64,000 nt of DNA from Henriciella marina DSM 19595 (GCF_000376805.1 NZ_AQXT01000002.1:1860001-1924000); one strand, 5' to 3'. Positions 44,112-53,681 are shown, numbered from the stretch's first letter. A program made the numbers and translations. Notes: a model not told the origin generated them from the letters alone.

Positions 44112-45107
44112 CTAGTCGCCCACTTCGGTGGTGGCGTAGTTCTTAGCCTGCATTTCCTGATACTTGATATAGGCTGGACCGAGCACGACCAGGAACAGGA
44201 CCGGCAGGAAAAAGAGGATCATCGGCACGGTGAGCTTCGCCGGGAGTGCGGCAGCCTTTTTCTCGGCCTCTGACATGCGCATGTCGCGGTTTTCCTTGGC
44301 CATGACGCGCAGGGCATCGCCGAGCGGTGTCCCGTAGCGCTCAGCTTGCATCAGCGCCATACAGACAGACTTCACGCCTTCATGACCGGTCCGCATGGCG
44401 AGGTTTTCGTAAGCGGTGCGGCGTTCCTGGAGATAGGCAAGCTCTGCCGTGGTGAGCTGGAACTCCTCGGCGAGCTCTACTGAAACCGCGCCGATCTCCG
44501 CGCCGACCTTGGCGAAGGCGAGCTCGATGGACATGCCGGATTCAACGCAGATCAGAAGCATGTCGAGCGCGTCCGGGAAAGCGCGCATGATGGAGTGCTG
44601 GCGCTTCTGGGCCTTGTTCGAGACGTAGAGGTTCGGCGCGTAGAAGCCAAAGGCGGCCCCGAACACCACGCCACCGATCTTCATCTGGGGATTGAGCCCC
44701 AGATCGTTGACGAAGAAGATGTAGAGAAAGGAGACAAGCGCCATCGCCATGGGCAGGACGAACCGGCAGAAATAGAAGATGGCGAGCGGGCGTGGCCCGC
44801 GCATGCCGGCCTGAATCAGCTTGCGCTCGACGTTCGGGTCTTCGAGCATCTTCTGGAGGTTCAGCTTGCCGGTAATCTCGCTGATGCGGCCGGAATTGTC
44901 TTTCTTGAGACCGCGCTTTTCCAGCGCGTCGCGGTTGGCACGGCGCAGACGTTCGCGCTGGGTGGTGACCTGTTTCAGGCGTGTCTCAAGCCGGTCCCCT
45001 TTCAGGAGGGGCATGGTCAACGACAGAATGGTGGCGAACATGGCGAGCGCGGCGAGAACCGAGGCCAGCATTGCCGGATCAGAGAGAGAGGTGATGAAGC
45101 CGGTCAT
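44112..45107 (-). CDS. tadC: Tad pilus inner-membrane platform protein TadC
   Basis: The 331-residue T2SSF-type protein has membrane segments near residues 12-33, 105-140 and 295-318. The T2SSF domain contains FPDALDMLLICVESGMSIE with the GMSIELAF core and RYGTPLGDALRVMAKENRD. It partners TadB in the platform on which the ATPase CpaF acts. It is the last gene of the minus-strand pilus cluster, 9 bases after tadB. Confidence 0.9.
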   Translation of the reverse strand: MTGFITSLSDPAMLASVLAALAMFATILSLTMPLLKGDRLETRLKQVTTQRERLRRANRDALEKRGLKKDNSGRISEITGKLNLQKMLEDPNVERKLIQAGMRGPRPLAIFYFCRFVLPMAMALVSFLYIFFVNDLGLNPQMKIGGVVFGAAFGFYAPNLYVSNKAQKRQHSIMRAFPDALDMLLICVESGMSIELAFAKVGAEIGAVSVELAEEFQLTTAELAYLQERRTAYENLAMRTGHEGVKSVCMALMQAERYGTPLGDALRVMAKENRDMRMSEAEKKAAALPAKLTVPMILFFLPVLFLVVLGPAYIKYQEMQAKNYATTEVGD

Positions 45108-45116
45108 GTCTCTCCC

Positions 45117-46148
45117 CTAGATATCGAAGCTGATCATGCGGCGCATGACCGTGATGCCGGTGAACATGAGGCCTGCGCCCATGAAGAGTATCATGTGGCC
45201 TGTCGGCTTTACGAAAAGCTCCATCATGTAGCTGGGAGTGGTCATGAAAACCATTGTGCCGACCGCAAAGGGCAGCGACGCGATGATGCCGGCAGACGCC
45301 TTGGCTTCCGACGACATGGCTTTGACCTTTTCGCGCATCATCTTGCGTTCGCGGATCACCTTGGAGAGGTTGCCGAGCGCTTCGGAGAGGTTGCCGCCGG
45401 ACTTGGCCTGAATGGTCAACACGATGACGAAAAAGTTCACCTCTGGCAGGGGCACGCGCTTGTAGAATTGCTGGAGGGCGCGTTCCACCGTGGTGCCCAT
45501 CTGGATGTTATCTGTCAGGGTCTTGAACTCATTGCCCAGCGGAGAAGGGCTTTCGCGGGCAATGATGCGCAGACATTCGGTCAGCGGCAGGCCGGACTTC
45601 ACACCGCGCACGATGATATCGATGGCGTCGGCGAACTGGGCGGTCATCTTCTTGTAACGGCGCTTGGTCATCATGTCGAGGACCCAGCGCGGCACGCCAA
45701 GGAAGCCGACGATCGAGGCCACAATAATCATGGCAGGCCGCGACTTGATTTCGATGCCGGCGATTGGCGGAGGACCTTCGGCGCCGGAGATGAAGGCGAG
45801 CAGGGCAAAGGCGACGGCGAGACCGGCGGAGACCGCCCAGAACACTTCCGGTTTAATGTCGAGACCGGCCTGAAGAAGCTTGCCGCGAACATCCTGCGGG
45901 ACGAGAGATTTGCGCCGCGCTTCATCCTGCTCACGCAGCTTGTCGAGCATCTGCTGGGTCTGGCGGCGACGCTGGGAGGTCGCGTCCTGTTTCTGGTTGG
46001 CCTTGCCGCCATTGCGGCCTTCCTGGATCTGTTTTGCCCGTTTGACCGCGCTATCACCGCCATCACCTGTGAGCACGAAGCCGAGGCCCGCCAGCGCAAC
46101 AAAGGCGAGCCCTGCGACGAGATAGATGAGGAGGTCACCGCCGAGCAT
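45117..46148 (-). CDS. tadB: Tad pilus inner-membrane platform protein TadB
   Basis: A 343-residue T2SSF-family membrane protein, with an N-terminal helix (IYLVAGLAFVALAGLGFVL), a long basic linker, two central helices and the T2SSF domain (FADAIDIIVRGVKSGLPL, IQAKSGGNLSEALGNLSKVI). Its ATG overlaps the cpaF stop as TGATG, so the two are translationally coupled. Confidence 0.92.
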   Translation of the reverse strand: MLGGDLLIYLVAGLAFVALAGLGFVLTGDGGDSAVKRAKQIQEGRNGGKANQKQDATSQRRRQTQQMLDKLREQDEARRKSLVPQDVRGKLLQAGLDIKPEVFWAVSAGLAVAFALLAFISGAEGPPPIAGIEIKSRPAMIIVASIVGFLGVPRWVLDMMTKRRYKKMTAQFADAIDIIVRGVKSGLPLTECLRIIARESPSPLGNEFKTLTDNIQMGTTVERALQQFYKRVPLPEVNFFVIVLTIQAKSGGNLSEALGNLSKVIRERKMMREKVKAMSSEAKASAGIIASLPFAVGTMVFMTTPSYMMELFVKPTGHMILFMGAGLMFTGITVMRRMISFDI

Positions 46149-47641
46149 CAGGTGTCCAGCGCATCGATCGCCTTGGCGAGGTCGCGCTCCATATTGTAGT
46201 AGGACGCGCGCTCCCAGAAACGTGGCCGGCCGATGCCGGTGCCGCGGTGACGGCCCTTGACCCGGCCGTCTTCATCTTCGCCCTCGACCTCGTACTTCAG
46301 CACATCCTGAAGAATGATCGTGTCGCCTTCGAGACCCATGACTTCGGTGATCTGCATGATCCGGCGCGAGCCGTCGCGAAGACGGGAGGCCTGGACCACC
46401 ACATCGATAGAGCCGACGATCATTTCGCGGATCGTACGGGCAGGAAGCGAGAAGCCGCCCATCGTGATCATGGATTCCACACGGCTGAGGGCTTCGCGCG
46501 GGGAGTTGGCGTGCAGCGTGCCCATCGAGCCGTCGTGACCGGTGTTCATGGCCTGAAGAAGGTCAAACGCTTCGGGGCCACGAACCTCGCCGACAATAAT
46601 GCGTTCAGGGCGCATACGCAGACAGTTCTTCACAAGGTCACGCATCGAAACCTCGCCTGAGCCTTCAATGTTTGGCGGGCGTGTTTCGAGGCGGACAACG
46701 TGTGGCTGCTGGAGCTGGAGTTCAGCAGAGTCTTCGCAGGTGATGACGCGCTCTGTCGGGTCGATGAAGCCGGTGAGACAATTGAGCAGCGTCGTCTTGC
46801 CCGAACCGGTACCGCCAGAGATCAGGACGTTGCAGCGCGAATGGCCGATGATGCGGAGGATTTCCGCGCCGGGCTCCGAGATGGACCCGAAATTCACGAG
46901 GTCCTTGAGCCGCAGCTTATCCTTCTTGAACTTACGAATGGTGAGCGTCGGGCCATCGATCGCGAGCGGCGGCGCGATAACGTTCACACGAGACCCGTCA
47001 AGCAGACGCGCGTCACAGATCGGAGAGCTTTCATCGACGCGGCGGCCGACCTGCGACACGATCCGCTGACAGATGTTCATCAGCTGGGCATTGTCACGAA
47101 AGCGGATATTGGTCCGCTCGATCTTGCCGTTCACTTCGATATACGTGGTGTCGGCGCCGTTCACCATGATGTCGGCGATGTCGTCGCGCGCCAGCAGCGG
47201 CTCCAGCGGACCATAGCCCAGCACATCGTTACAGATATCATCGAGCAGGTGTTCCTGCTCCGAGATCGACATGACGACATTCTTGATACTGATGATTTCC
47301 ACGACGATGTCGCGGATTTCCTCGCGCGCGCTTTCAGCATCGAGCTGGGCGAGCTGGCCGAGGTCGATCGTGTCGATCAGGGCGTTGAAGATGGTCGTCT
47401 TGGTGGCGTAATATTCTTCAGAGCGCGTATCGACCTTGTGGACGCGCTCTTTCTCCATGTCTGGCGGCGGCTTCAGCGCGACAGGCTTCTGTGCGGATTT
47501 CGAAGCGCCTGGCAAAGGCGGTGGACCGGACGCGGCCTTGGGCGCAGCAGGTTGCTGCGCCGGACGCGCAGCGGGCTTTGCCGACTGCGGGGATTGCGGC
47601 GGCGGCTTTAGTGCATTTGCTGAACGTTTGCCGAAGGACAT
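46148..47641 (-). CDS. cpaF: Tad pilus ATPase CpaF/TadA
   Basis: The 497-residue type II/IV secretion ATPase has a Pro/Ala-rich N-terminal tail (about 1-60), an N-terminal domain (DICNDVLGYGPLEPLLARDD, VNG) and the RecA-like core with Walker A SGGTGSGKTT, the Asp box ITCEDSAELQ, Walker B PERIIVGEVRG and the His box TGHDGSMGTLHAN. It powers both pilus extension and retraction in Tad systems. Confidence 0.95.
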   Translation of the reverse strand: MSFGKRSANALKPPPQSPQSAKPAARPAQQPAAPKAASGPPPLPGASKSAQKPVALKPPPDMEKERVHKVDTRSEEYYATKTTIFNALIDTIDLGQLAQLDAESAREEIRDIVVEIISIKNVVMSISEQEHLLDDICNDVLGYGPLEPLLARDDIADIMVNGADTTYIEVNGKIERTNIRFRDNAQLMNICQRIVSQVGRRVDESSPICDARLLDGSRVNVIAPPLAIDGPTLTIRKFKKDKLRLKDLVNFGSISEPGAEILRIIGHSRCNVLISGGTGSGKTTLLNCLTGFIDPTERVITCEDSAELQLQQPHVVRLETRPPNIEGSGEVSMRDLVKNCLRMRPERIIVGEVRGPEAFDLLQAMNTGHDGSMGTLHANSPREALSRVESMITMGGFSLPARTIREMIVGSIDVVVQASRLRDGSRRIMQITEVMGLEGDTIILQDVLKYEVEGEDEDGRVKGRHRGTGIGRPRFWERASYYNMERDLAKAIDALDT

Positions 47642-47660
47642 GGCCTCTTTCTAGCCCCGA

Positions 47661-49004
47661 TTACTTTCCGAGGAGTTTCTTGAGCAGGGACTTCTCTGGC
47701 TGAACGGTTTCGCGGCCAGACAGCATGGTGGCGAGCTGGTCGATCGCGACAGCGGACTTTGATTGAGGGTCGGCTTCCGAGATCATCTGGCCTTTATTGG
47801 ATGCGGTCCCGAAAAGATGCGGGTCGAATGGCAGGACGATTTCCGGCTCTGCCTCAATGGCGGCGGCGAAGTCCTTGATCGGAATTTCAGGGCGTTTGGG
47901 AACGCCCATCATATTGATAACCAGACGCGGCGGACGGTCATTCGGGCGCTGGGATTTCAGCTGGTCCAGCATGTTCTTGCCATTGCGAAGCGAGGCGAGA
48001 TCCGGCTGGCAGACGAGGATTACCTCATCGGAGGTCATCAGCGTGGAATAAATCCACTGCGACCAGCCATGTGGCAGGTCGAGCACCACGTACGGCATGA
48101 GCCGGCGCACGCCTTCGATGACCGTCGAATAGGCTTTCGGATCAATGTCCATGATCTGGTTGACACTGGCGGGCGCGGTAAAGAGCGAAAGCCGGTCGGT
48201 TGCCTTGGCAAGAAGCCTCGAGATGACAGCGTCATCGGCGCGGTCTGGCGCAAGCAGCGCATCGGCAACCGTCTGCGAGGTCTCATGATTGAAGTCGAGC
48301 GATGTGGTCCCGAATGAGAGGTCGAGATCGACAAGCGAGGTGCTGACGCGCGCATTCTCTGCGAGCGACCAGGCCAGATTGTGGGCAATGGTCGAGGCCC
48401 CTACCCCACCCTTTGCGCCGACCACCGAGATCGACTTGCCAACAAAAGGCGCGTCCGGGTCGTTGAAGATATTGGCGATGGAGCGGACCATCTGAACCGG
48501 CTCAATCGGTGGCACGAGATACTCGCTGACGCCGCGCGCAACGAGCTGGCGATAGAGCGCGATGTCATTGGTCGCGCCGACCACCATAACCTCGACGCCT
48601 TCTTCACAGAGGCCGGCGAGTTCATCGATCTGGCCGATCATTTCACTGGAGGGCGCAGAGGATTCGACGATCAGCAGGTTCGGGGTTGGATGCTCTGCAA
48701 GATGCTCAATCGCTGCCGGAATGCCGCCGGGAATGATGCTGACCGTCGCATTAGCCATGCGCCTGTCCATCTGAACCCGGTCAATGATCGAGGAGACGCG
48801 CTTTGTTTCGCAGAACGCCAGAACCGAGATGGCCGGGATTGCCCGGTCCCCGCCTTCATAGGCTTCCATTGGCGGAAGCTCGACCCGCGAAACGGCGTCG
48901 TCCTCGTCGCGCGCGCCAGTGAGCTGGCCCACGAGATCGTCGGATCCGAAGCTATCATCTCCAAGATCAAATTCTTCTTCGAAAAGTGCGTTTTCGTTGC
49001 TCAT
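47661..49004 (-). CDS. cpaE: Tad pilus localisation protein CpaE/TadZ
   Basis: The 447-residue protein has an acidic N-terminal stretch, an atypical receiver-like domain (about 70-180, SIIPGGIPAAIEHLAEHPTP) and a MinD/ParA-like ATPase with deviant Walker KGGVGAST and VDLDLSFGTT. CpaE positions the pilus machine at the pole. It precedes cpaF with a 20-base gap. Confidence 0.93.
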   Translation of the reverse strand: MSNENALFEEEFDLGDDSFGSDDLVGQLTGARDEDDAVSRVELPPMEAYEGGDRAIPAISVLAFCETKRVSSIIDRVQMDRRMANATVSIIPGGIPAAIEHLAEHPTPNLLIVESSAPSSEMIGQIDELAGLCEEGVEVMVVGATNDIALYRQLVARGVSEYLVPPIEPVQMVRSIANIFNDPDAPFVGKSISVVGAKGGVGASTIAHNLAWSLAENARVSTSLVDLDLSFGTTSLDFNHETSQTVADALLAPDRADDAVISRLLAKATDRLSLFTAPASVNQIMDIDPKAYSTVIEGVRRLMPYVVLDLPHGWSQWIYSTLMTSDEVILVCQPDLASLRNGKNMLDQLKSQRPNDRPPRLVINMMGVPKRPEIPIKDFAAAIEAEPEIVLPFDPHLFGTASNKGQMISEADPQSKSAVAIDQLATMLSGRETVQPEKSLLKKLLGK

Positions 49005-49034
49005 TTTCGTCAGGCCTTCGACCTTCTATCAAAT

Positions 49035-49739
49035 TCAGTTCACGGCAGTGGAAACGGCGCCTGTTTCATTCTCGCCTCGTTCAGCCCCGGTTGGCTGGCC
49101 TTCGCGATAAAGCTCGAGCTGTGTCTGGCGGCGGCTTACGTCACCTGGATCCAGCGGACGATTGCCGAGGATGTCTGCAGGGTCGGCAATCATCGCGGCC
49201 TGATTGACACGGACGGAACAGCCAAGCGTCGTCATGTCATTATTGCTGGTGATGTCTGAGAAGCTGACCTGCGACTTCTGCGGACAATAGGGCGCGATAG
49301 CCGTGTAGGCGGTGTAGGACATGAGCAGCGGCGCATCGCGCAACCCTTCGGCGTTGTAGGCGCGGGCCCGAACGTCGTCATAGGCGACCCCTTCGGCCCA
49401 GGCGATGTCGCGCGCTTCCGATACGGCGGCCACCGCATAGGGGTCTGCGCCGTATTTTGACGGGACAGAGACGATGAGAAGACCGTGGCCACGCCGACGA
49501 TAGTCTGCCACGAAGGCCCGCACGCGGTTCTCCTGACCGTCGCGCAGCCAGGCGGTGCGCGTATCTATGGCAAGCTCGAGAGACTGGCTGACCTCGCCGA
49601 CACCGATCGCGTTCCGGTCAAGCGTCGTGCCTGTCAGATATTCCGCGGGGACATGGCCGGGCGGACCGGACGCACATCCGGCTATCAGGCCGGACGCAGC
49701 AAGGGCGAGGACACAAAGCGGTGTTTTCAGATGACGCAT
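49035..49739 (-). CDS. cpaD: Tad pilus lipoprotein CpaD
   Basis: The 234-residue lipoprotein has lipobox LIAGC (Cys near 22) and the CpaD domain: ELAIDTRTAWLRDGQENRVRAFVADYRRRG in part and the C-terminal NNDMTTLGCSVRVNQAAMIADP with a second Cys. CpaD is an outer-membrane partner of the secretin CpaC. A ribosome site AAAAGG lies just ahead. Confidence 0.9.
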   Translation of the reverse strand: MRHLKTPLCVLALAASGLIAGCASGPPGHVPAEYLTGTTLDRNAIGVGEVSQSLELAIDTRTAWLRDGQENRVRAFVADYRRRGHGLLIVSVPSKYGADPYAVAAVSEARDIAWAEGVAYDDVRARAYNAEGLRDAPLLMSYTAYTAIAPYCPQKSQVSFSDITSNNDMTTLGCSVRVNQAAMIADPADILGNRPLDPGDVSRRQTQLELYREGQPTGAERGENETGAVSTAVN

Positions 49740-49750
49740 CCTTTTGTCTC

Positions 49751-51220
49751 CTATTCCTCGATGAAGCCAACGGGGGCGTTATAGTTTTCGCGGCTGAGCC
49801 CCTGTCCGTCGCGGCCATAGACCGAGTTCAGGGCGCCGAAGAAGACCGACTGCGCGTCCGATGCGTTGACATAGCCGTCTGCGGGCGTGCGAAGCTGGTT
49901 CGGATTGGCCGGATCGACGAGATAGGGCGTGATGATCACGACCAGCTCTGTTTCCTCATTGAGGAAGTCGCGCGACTGGAATAGCGCGCCCAGAACAGGC
50001 AGGCGCTTGAGGCCTGGAAGCTGGTCAAGCGACTGGCGCGAGCGGCTTTGTATGAGACCCGCAAGCATCATCGACCCGCCGCTTGGCAGCTCAACGGTGC
50101 TTTCGGCGCGGCGAACCGTCAGGGCTGGAATGGTTAGCGCTTCGGTCGTCACGACATTGCCGTCGCCATCGACGCCTGCAACCGACTGGCCCTGGAAAGC
50201 GCCCTGATTGGTGAGCTCGGACACTTCGGTCGAGACTTTCAGGGAGATACGGCCTTCAGACAGAACGATCGGGGTGAAGGCGAGGCCGACACCATAAGGT
50301 TTGAATTCTATTGTGACGCGGCCATTGTCATCCTGTCCGACGGGGACCGGGAACTCACCACCTGCGAGGAATTTCGCGCTCTCGCCGGAAATGGCCGAGA
50401 TGTTCGGCTCTGCCAGCGTGCGTACGATGCCAATCCGCTCGAGCGCATCAATGCCTGCGCCAATTGTGGTCTGACGGCCGTTTGCATCGGTTGTCGTGTA
50501 ATTTGGATTGAAGCTCAGACCGCCGAGCGAAGCCCCCTGAACGGCCAGGCCCGTGGTAGATGCGAGGTCGAAATTCACGACGTCTTCAAGGCTACCGATC
50601 GAACGGCCCGCAATGTCGATACCGAGCTGTTTGACGACTGAGCGCTGCATCTCGACGATGCGCACTTCCAGCATGACCTGGTCCTTGGCGGCGACGCTCA
50701 GCATGTTGACCGGTTCAAGTTCTTCATCGCCGGAATAGGCGCGGATGAGGCGCATGATCTGGTCGGACTGGAGAATGTTGTCGACATTGCCGCTGACGAC
50801 CATGTTGCCGCCAATGCTTTCGATACCGACGCGCACACCTGGCACGTAGCGTTCGACGAGGCGTTCAAGCGCGGCAGTGTCGGCGTTGACCACGATCTCC
50901 AGATTGAGGATCGGCCGGCCATTGCGGTCGAACAGGAAGGCGTTTGTCTCGCCGACCTCAATGCCGCGAAAGATCAGGCGTTGTGCGGTCTGGACGACAG
51001 CATCGGCGATTGACGGATTTGTGATGACGACATCGGCGACCGGCCGATCAAGCTCGATGACGGTCGATTTATTCAGGCCGAGCCTGATTGTCTGGGAGAC
51101 GTTGGTCTCGCCGGGCTCCATGATGGACACGCCAGACATGCCCTGTGCGCCGGCCGGAACCGGCGCGGACATCAGTCCGGCTGCACAGGCAGCCCCCAGT
51201 GTGCGCCAGATTGCGCTCAT
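49751..51220 (-). CDS. cpaC: Tad pilus secretin CpaC/RcpA
   Basis: The 489-residue precursor has a signal peptide (1-25), the pilus N-terminal domain (INKSTVIELDRPVADVVITNPSIADAVV in part), a BON-like region and the secretin core (VPVGQDDNGRVTIEFKPYGVGL in part, LPGLKRLPVLGALFQS), ending in a typical tail. It forms the outer-membrane pore for the pilus. Its ATG overlaps the cpaB stop as TGATG. Confidence 0.94.
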   Translation of the reverse strand: MSAIWRTLGAACAAGLMSAPVPAGAQGMSGVSIMEPGETNVSQTIRLGLNKSTVIELDRPVADVVITNPSIADAVVQTAQRLIFRGIEVGETNAFLFDRNGRPILNLEIVVNADTAALERLVERYVPGVRVGIESIGGNMVVSGNVDNILQSDQIMRLIRAYSGDEELEPVNMLSVAAKDQVMLEVRIVEMQRSVVKQLGIDIAGRSIGSLEDVVNFDLASTTGLAVQGASLGGLSFNPNYTTTDANGRQTTIGAGIDALERIGIVRTLAEPNISAISGESAKFLAGGEFPVPVGQDDNGRVTIEFKPYGVGLAFTPIVLSEGRISLKVSTEVSELTNQGAFQGQSVAGVDGDGNVVTTEALTIPALTVRRAESTVELPSGGSMMLAGLIQSRSRQSLDQLPGLKRLPVLGALFQSRDFLNEETELVVIITPYLVDPANPNQLRTPADGYVNASDAQSVFFGALNSVYGRDGQGLSRENYNAPVGFIEE

Positions 51221-52053
51221 CAGCTACCCCCGCTCAGGCTGCCATTCTTGAAGACGCGCACGCCGCTGCCCCCTTCGGCGCCATTGCCGTCCAGAATGCT
51301 GGTATTGGCCGTTGGCTGGCCGTCATTATCATCGGTGTCAGCAACGCTGCGCAGAGAGAGCGCGATGGAGCCAAGCCGGCTCGCATGAGCCAGAAGCTCT
51401 GCCTGACGCGGCTCAAGTTCAAGCGTGGCCGTGGAGCCTGTCAGGGCCGGCACGCCGTCCGTCTCACCGAACATCTGGTCGATGGCGAGGACGCGGGCAT
51501 TCTTGATCACGGTCCGGGTCAGCATGGTGTCACTCATGCCGCGCTCGCTCATGACTTCGACATCATAGGTCAGGATTACGTCGACGCGATCATCGGGCAG
51601 GATGAAGCCGGCCGAGGCCGATTCAGGTGAAATCTCGACGGAAATGGCCCGCATGCCCGGGGCAAGGAGCGCTGCCATGAAGCCGGTCTCGCCTTTCAGG
51701 ACGATTTTCTGCGCGACGATCGGTTCACCTTGCAGGAGCGGGGTCTTCACGACACTGCCGGAAAGCTCCTCGACCGCGTCGGGCGACGTCTCCTGCGTAA
51801 AGTATGCGTTGTTGAGCGCGCGCTCGGGCCAGTCGGACCATTCGAAATCATCCGGGGTCAGCAGCGTGCCGGTGCGCATGGCATCGCGGGCGACGAGAAC
51901 TTTTGTCGAGGAGACCTCAACCTCGCGCTCAATCACCTGCGGCTCCAGCTGGACCTGCTGGGTGGGCTCATTCGACATGCCGCGCACAAGGAATGCAGCC
52001 CCGATCGCCGCCATCGCAGCGACAAGCAGTATGATCAGACGCATGGGAGACAT
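51220..52053 (-). CDS. cpaB: Tad pilus assembly protein CpaB/RcpC
   Basis: The 277-residue protein has one N-terminal membrane helix (LIILLVAAMAAIGAAFLV), an SAF domain (VLVARDAMRTGTLLTPDDFEW) and the RcpC/CpaB domain (LLAPGMRAISVEISPESASAGFILP in part, DRVDVILTYD). It is a periplasmic companion of the secretin. GAGGGG precedes the start. Confidence 0.92.
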   Translation of the reverse strand: MSPMRLIILLVAAMAAIGAAFLVRGMSNEPTQQVQLEPQVIEREVEVSSTKVLVARDAMRTGTLLTPDDFEWSDWPERALNNAYFTQETSPDAVEELSGSVVKTPLLQGEPIVAQKIVLKGETGFMAALLAPGMRAISVEISPESASAGFILPDDRVDVILTYDVEVMSERGMSDTMLTRTVIKNARVLAIDQMFGETDGVPALTGSTATLELEPRQAELLAHASRLGSIALSLRSVADTDDNDGQPTANTSILDGNGAEGGSGVRVFKNGSLSGGS

Positions 52054-52153
52054 CGTACACCCCTCCGGCTCGAATCGGCTTCGCGAAATCGGAAGCCCTC
52101 AGCCTGCAATTTTGCACCCACAGACTAAGGCATAGTTAACCCGCTGGATTCAG

Positions 52154-52651
52154 CTAGATATTCAGTGATGACAACAGTGGCGAGAACGGGATCGCATAGA
52201 CCGCGCCGCCTGCGATTGCGACGCCATAGGGCACGCCATTCCCCGCTTGCATGGTCTCTCTGGCAAAGCCTGGGGCGGCGTCCGCCGGGACCAGCCTGCG
52301 CGCCAGGATCACGGTTAGTGCCAGCGCACCGCCAATGACGGCCATCGCTGTGAGGAAGGGCATGGTGGCGGACGGGCCAAGCCACAACATGACGCCGGGG
52401 ATCATCTTTGCGTCCCCGCCGCCGAATACGCCAAAGCCGAACAGCAGGATCGACACGGCGAAAGCGGCAATGCCTGCGAGCAGATGTGCGCCTGCAACAT
52501 CCCAGCCCGGGGCGGTGATGATCACCGCAGGAATGAAGAGAAAGGCGATAATGGCGTTGAGGCCATTGGAAATCGTCAGGGTCTCAATGTCGCGCACCGC
52601 CGCATAGACGCAGAGGACTAGAAACACGCTGGCAAAAATAGCCGGGATCAT
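52154..52651 (-). CDS. cpaA: Prepilin peptidase CpaA
   Basis: The start ATG after TGGAG gives 165 residues; an earlier GTG adds five. Five to six hydrophobic segments surround two catalytic Asp residues: one after the first segment (YAAVRDIETLTISN) and one in FGFGVFGGGDAKM. It belongs to the short A24 peptidases that process Flp pilins. It lies between the pilin gene and cpaB. Confidence 0.9.
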   Translation of the reverse strand: MIPAIFASVFLVLCVYAAVRDIETLTISNGLNAIIAFLFIPAVIITAPGWDVAGAHLLAGIAAFAVSILLFGFGVFGGGDAKMIPGVMLWLGPSATMPFLTAMAVIGGALALTVILARRLVPADAAPGFARETMQAGNGVPYGVAIAGGAVYAIPFSPLLSSLNI

Positions 52652-52721
52652 CGGCGTCGGCTCCACTTGCAGGACATCGGACTGGCAAGAGCGTAGGTCA
52701 TAAAACTTGACATCACTCTAA

Positions 52722-52756
52722 TGAAAAGAGCCGCCGGGAGGCCCCGACGGCTCTTG
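52722..52756 (-). terminator. Terminator/attenuator after the Flp pilin gene
   Basis: On the minus strand AAGAGCCG and CGGCTCTT form a perfect stem followed by TTTTCATTAG. It lies between the pilin gene and cpaA, so most transcripts should end after the pilin with some read-through into the assembly genes. Confidence 0.8.
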
Positions 52757-52803
52757 ATCAATCGGCCAGTGAGGCTGGCCTGTCCCCTAACTACCGGCGT
52801 GCC

Positions 52804-52962
52804 TTACAGGGCGTTCGCAACAGTGTTGAAGGTATCGGAGGTGCTGGAACCAAGCGCGGAAACAGCGCTGATGATCGCAACGGCGATCAGGGCAGCAATG
52901 AGACCATACTCGATAGCAGTGGCACCCGACTCATTCTTGAAAAAACGTACAAGCTTTTGCAT
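52804..52962 (-). CDS. flp: Flp/Fap-type pilin
   Basis: The 52-residue prepilin reads MQKLVRFFKNESGATAIEYG at the start. The processing site is G-ATAIEYG, with the conserved Glu 5 and Tyr 6 of the mature protein, then a single hydrophobic helix (LIAALIAVAIISAVSAL). It is the structural subunit of the Tad pilus. GGAG precedes the ATG. The gene heads the minus-strand cluster. Confidence 0.95.
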   Translation of the reverse strand: MQKLVRFFKNESGATAIEYGLIAALIAVAIISAVSALGSSTSDTFNTVANAL

Positions 52963-53217
52963 TTGGAAACTCCATCATCATGCGTTTATGACGTTCCGAA
53001 TTGCATTTGTTTTTGCCGGAACACGGTTAGCTCTACACGTTGCAAATAAATATCGCGTAAATCGGTCCATCAAATTTCTGAACAGTTTGCGCGATTGGAT
53101 TAACCAAATCCCTGTGGTGACCGCGCAACCAGCCGGTGCATGGGCGTTAGGCTTCGCGAAACCTTCTAGCCTGTAAGTATTGCGTAATGATTGCAGGCTG
53201 CACGAGGATCGCGCGCA

Positions 53218-53658
53218 ATGAAACTCTTTCCAAAGACACTGGCCGCAGCGCTGGCCGCCAGCACGGTAACCCTCACCGCCGCGGCGCAGCAGATGACTGT
53301 GGAGACCGGGACAACAGAGCCGGTGCGCCTGTCACGGGCCGCCGCGAATGTCGTCATCGGCAACCAGAACATCGCCGATGTGGCCGTCGCCGACCCGCAC
53401 ATGATCTTCCTGACAGGCAAGAGCTTCGGCACGACCAATCTCATCGTGCTCGACGCCAACAATAATATAATCCTGTCGACCGATGTCGTGGTGACCACGA
53501 ACGCAGCCAACCTCGTTACGATTAATCGCGGTGGCAGTTCCTATACCTATGACTGCGTGGGTGAATGCCGCGATGCGCCGGTGCTTGGCGACAATGCCGA
53601 CCATTTTGGCCGCTCGCTGGATCAGGCCGAGCAGCTTCAGCGCCTCACCGACAACTAA
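53218..53658 (+). CDS. Stand-alone pilus N-terminal-domain protein (CpaC N-domain like)
   Basis: From MKLFPKTLAAALAASTVTL the protein has 146 residues with a signal peptide (about 1-25). The mature part matches the pilus formation N-terminal domain of CpaC secretins (PVRLSRAAANVVIGNQNIAD, GKSFGTTNLIVLDANNNII) but has no secretin core. A C-x3-C pair (YDCVGECRD) follows. It may interact with the secretin or pilus base. It is divergent from the pilin gene over a 255-base gap, where I could not assign CtrA or sigma-54 sites. Confidence 0.8.
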   Translation: MKLFPKTLAAALAASTVTLTAAAQQMTVETGTTEPVRLSRAAANVVIGNQNIADVAVADPHMIFLTGKSFGTTNLIVLDANNNIILSTDVVVTTNAANLVTINRGGSSYTYDCVGECRDAPVLGDNADHFGRSLDQAEQLQRLTDN

Positions 53659-53681
53659 GGCCGCCAGCCTGGCAGAATAGC

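Noticed and set aside
44595-46199. 534-codon plus-strand frame across tadB and tadC
   Set aside because: It is a typical antisense shadow in GC-rich DNA, His/Asp/Gly-rich without domains, while the minus-strand frames are complete Tad proteins.
52963-53217. CtrA (TTAA-N7-TTAA) or sigma-54 promoter between the pilin and the divergent gene
   Set aside because: Only single TTAA half-sites and no GG-N10-GC pair with proper context were found, so no site can be named.
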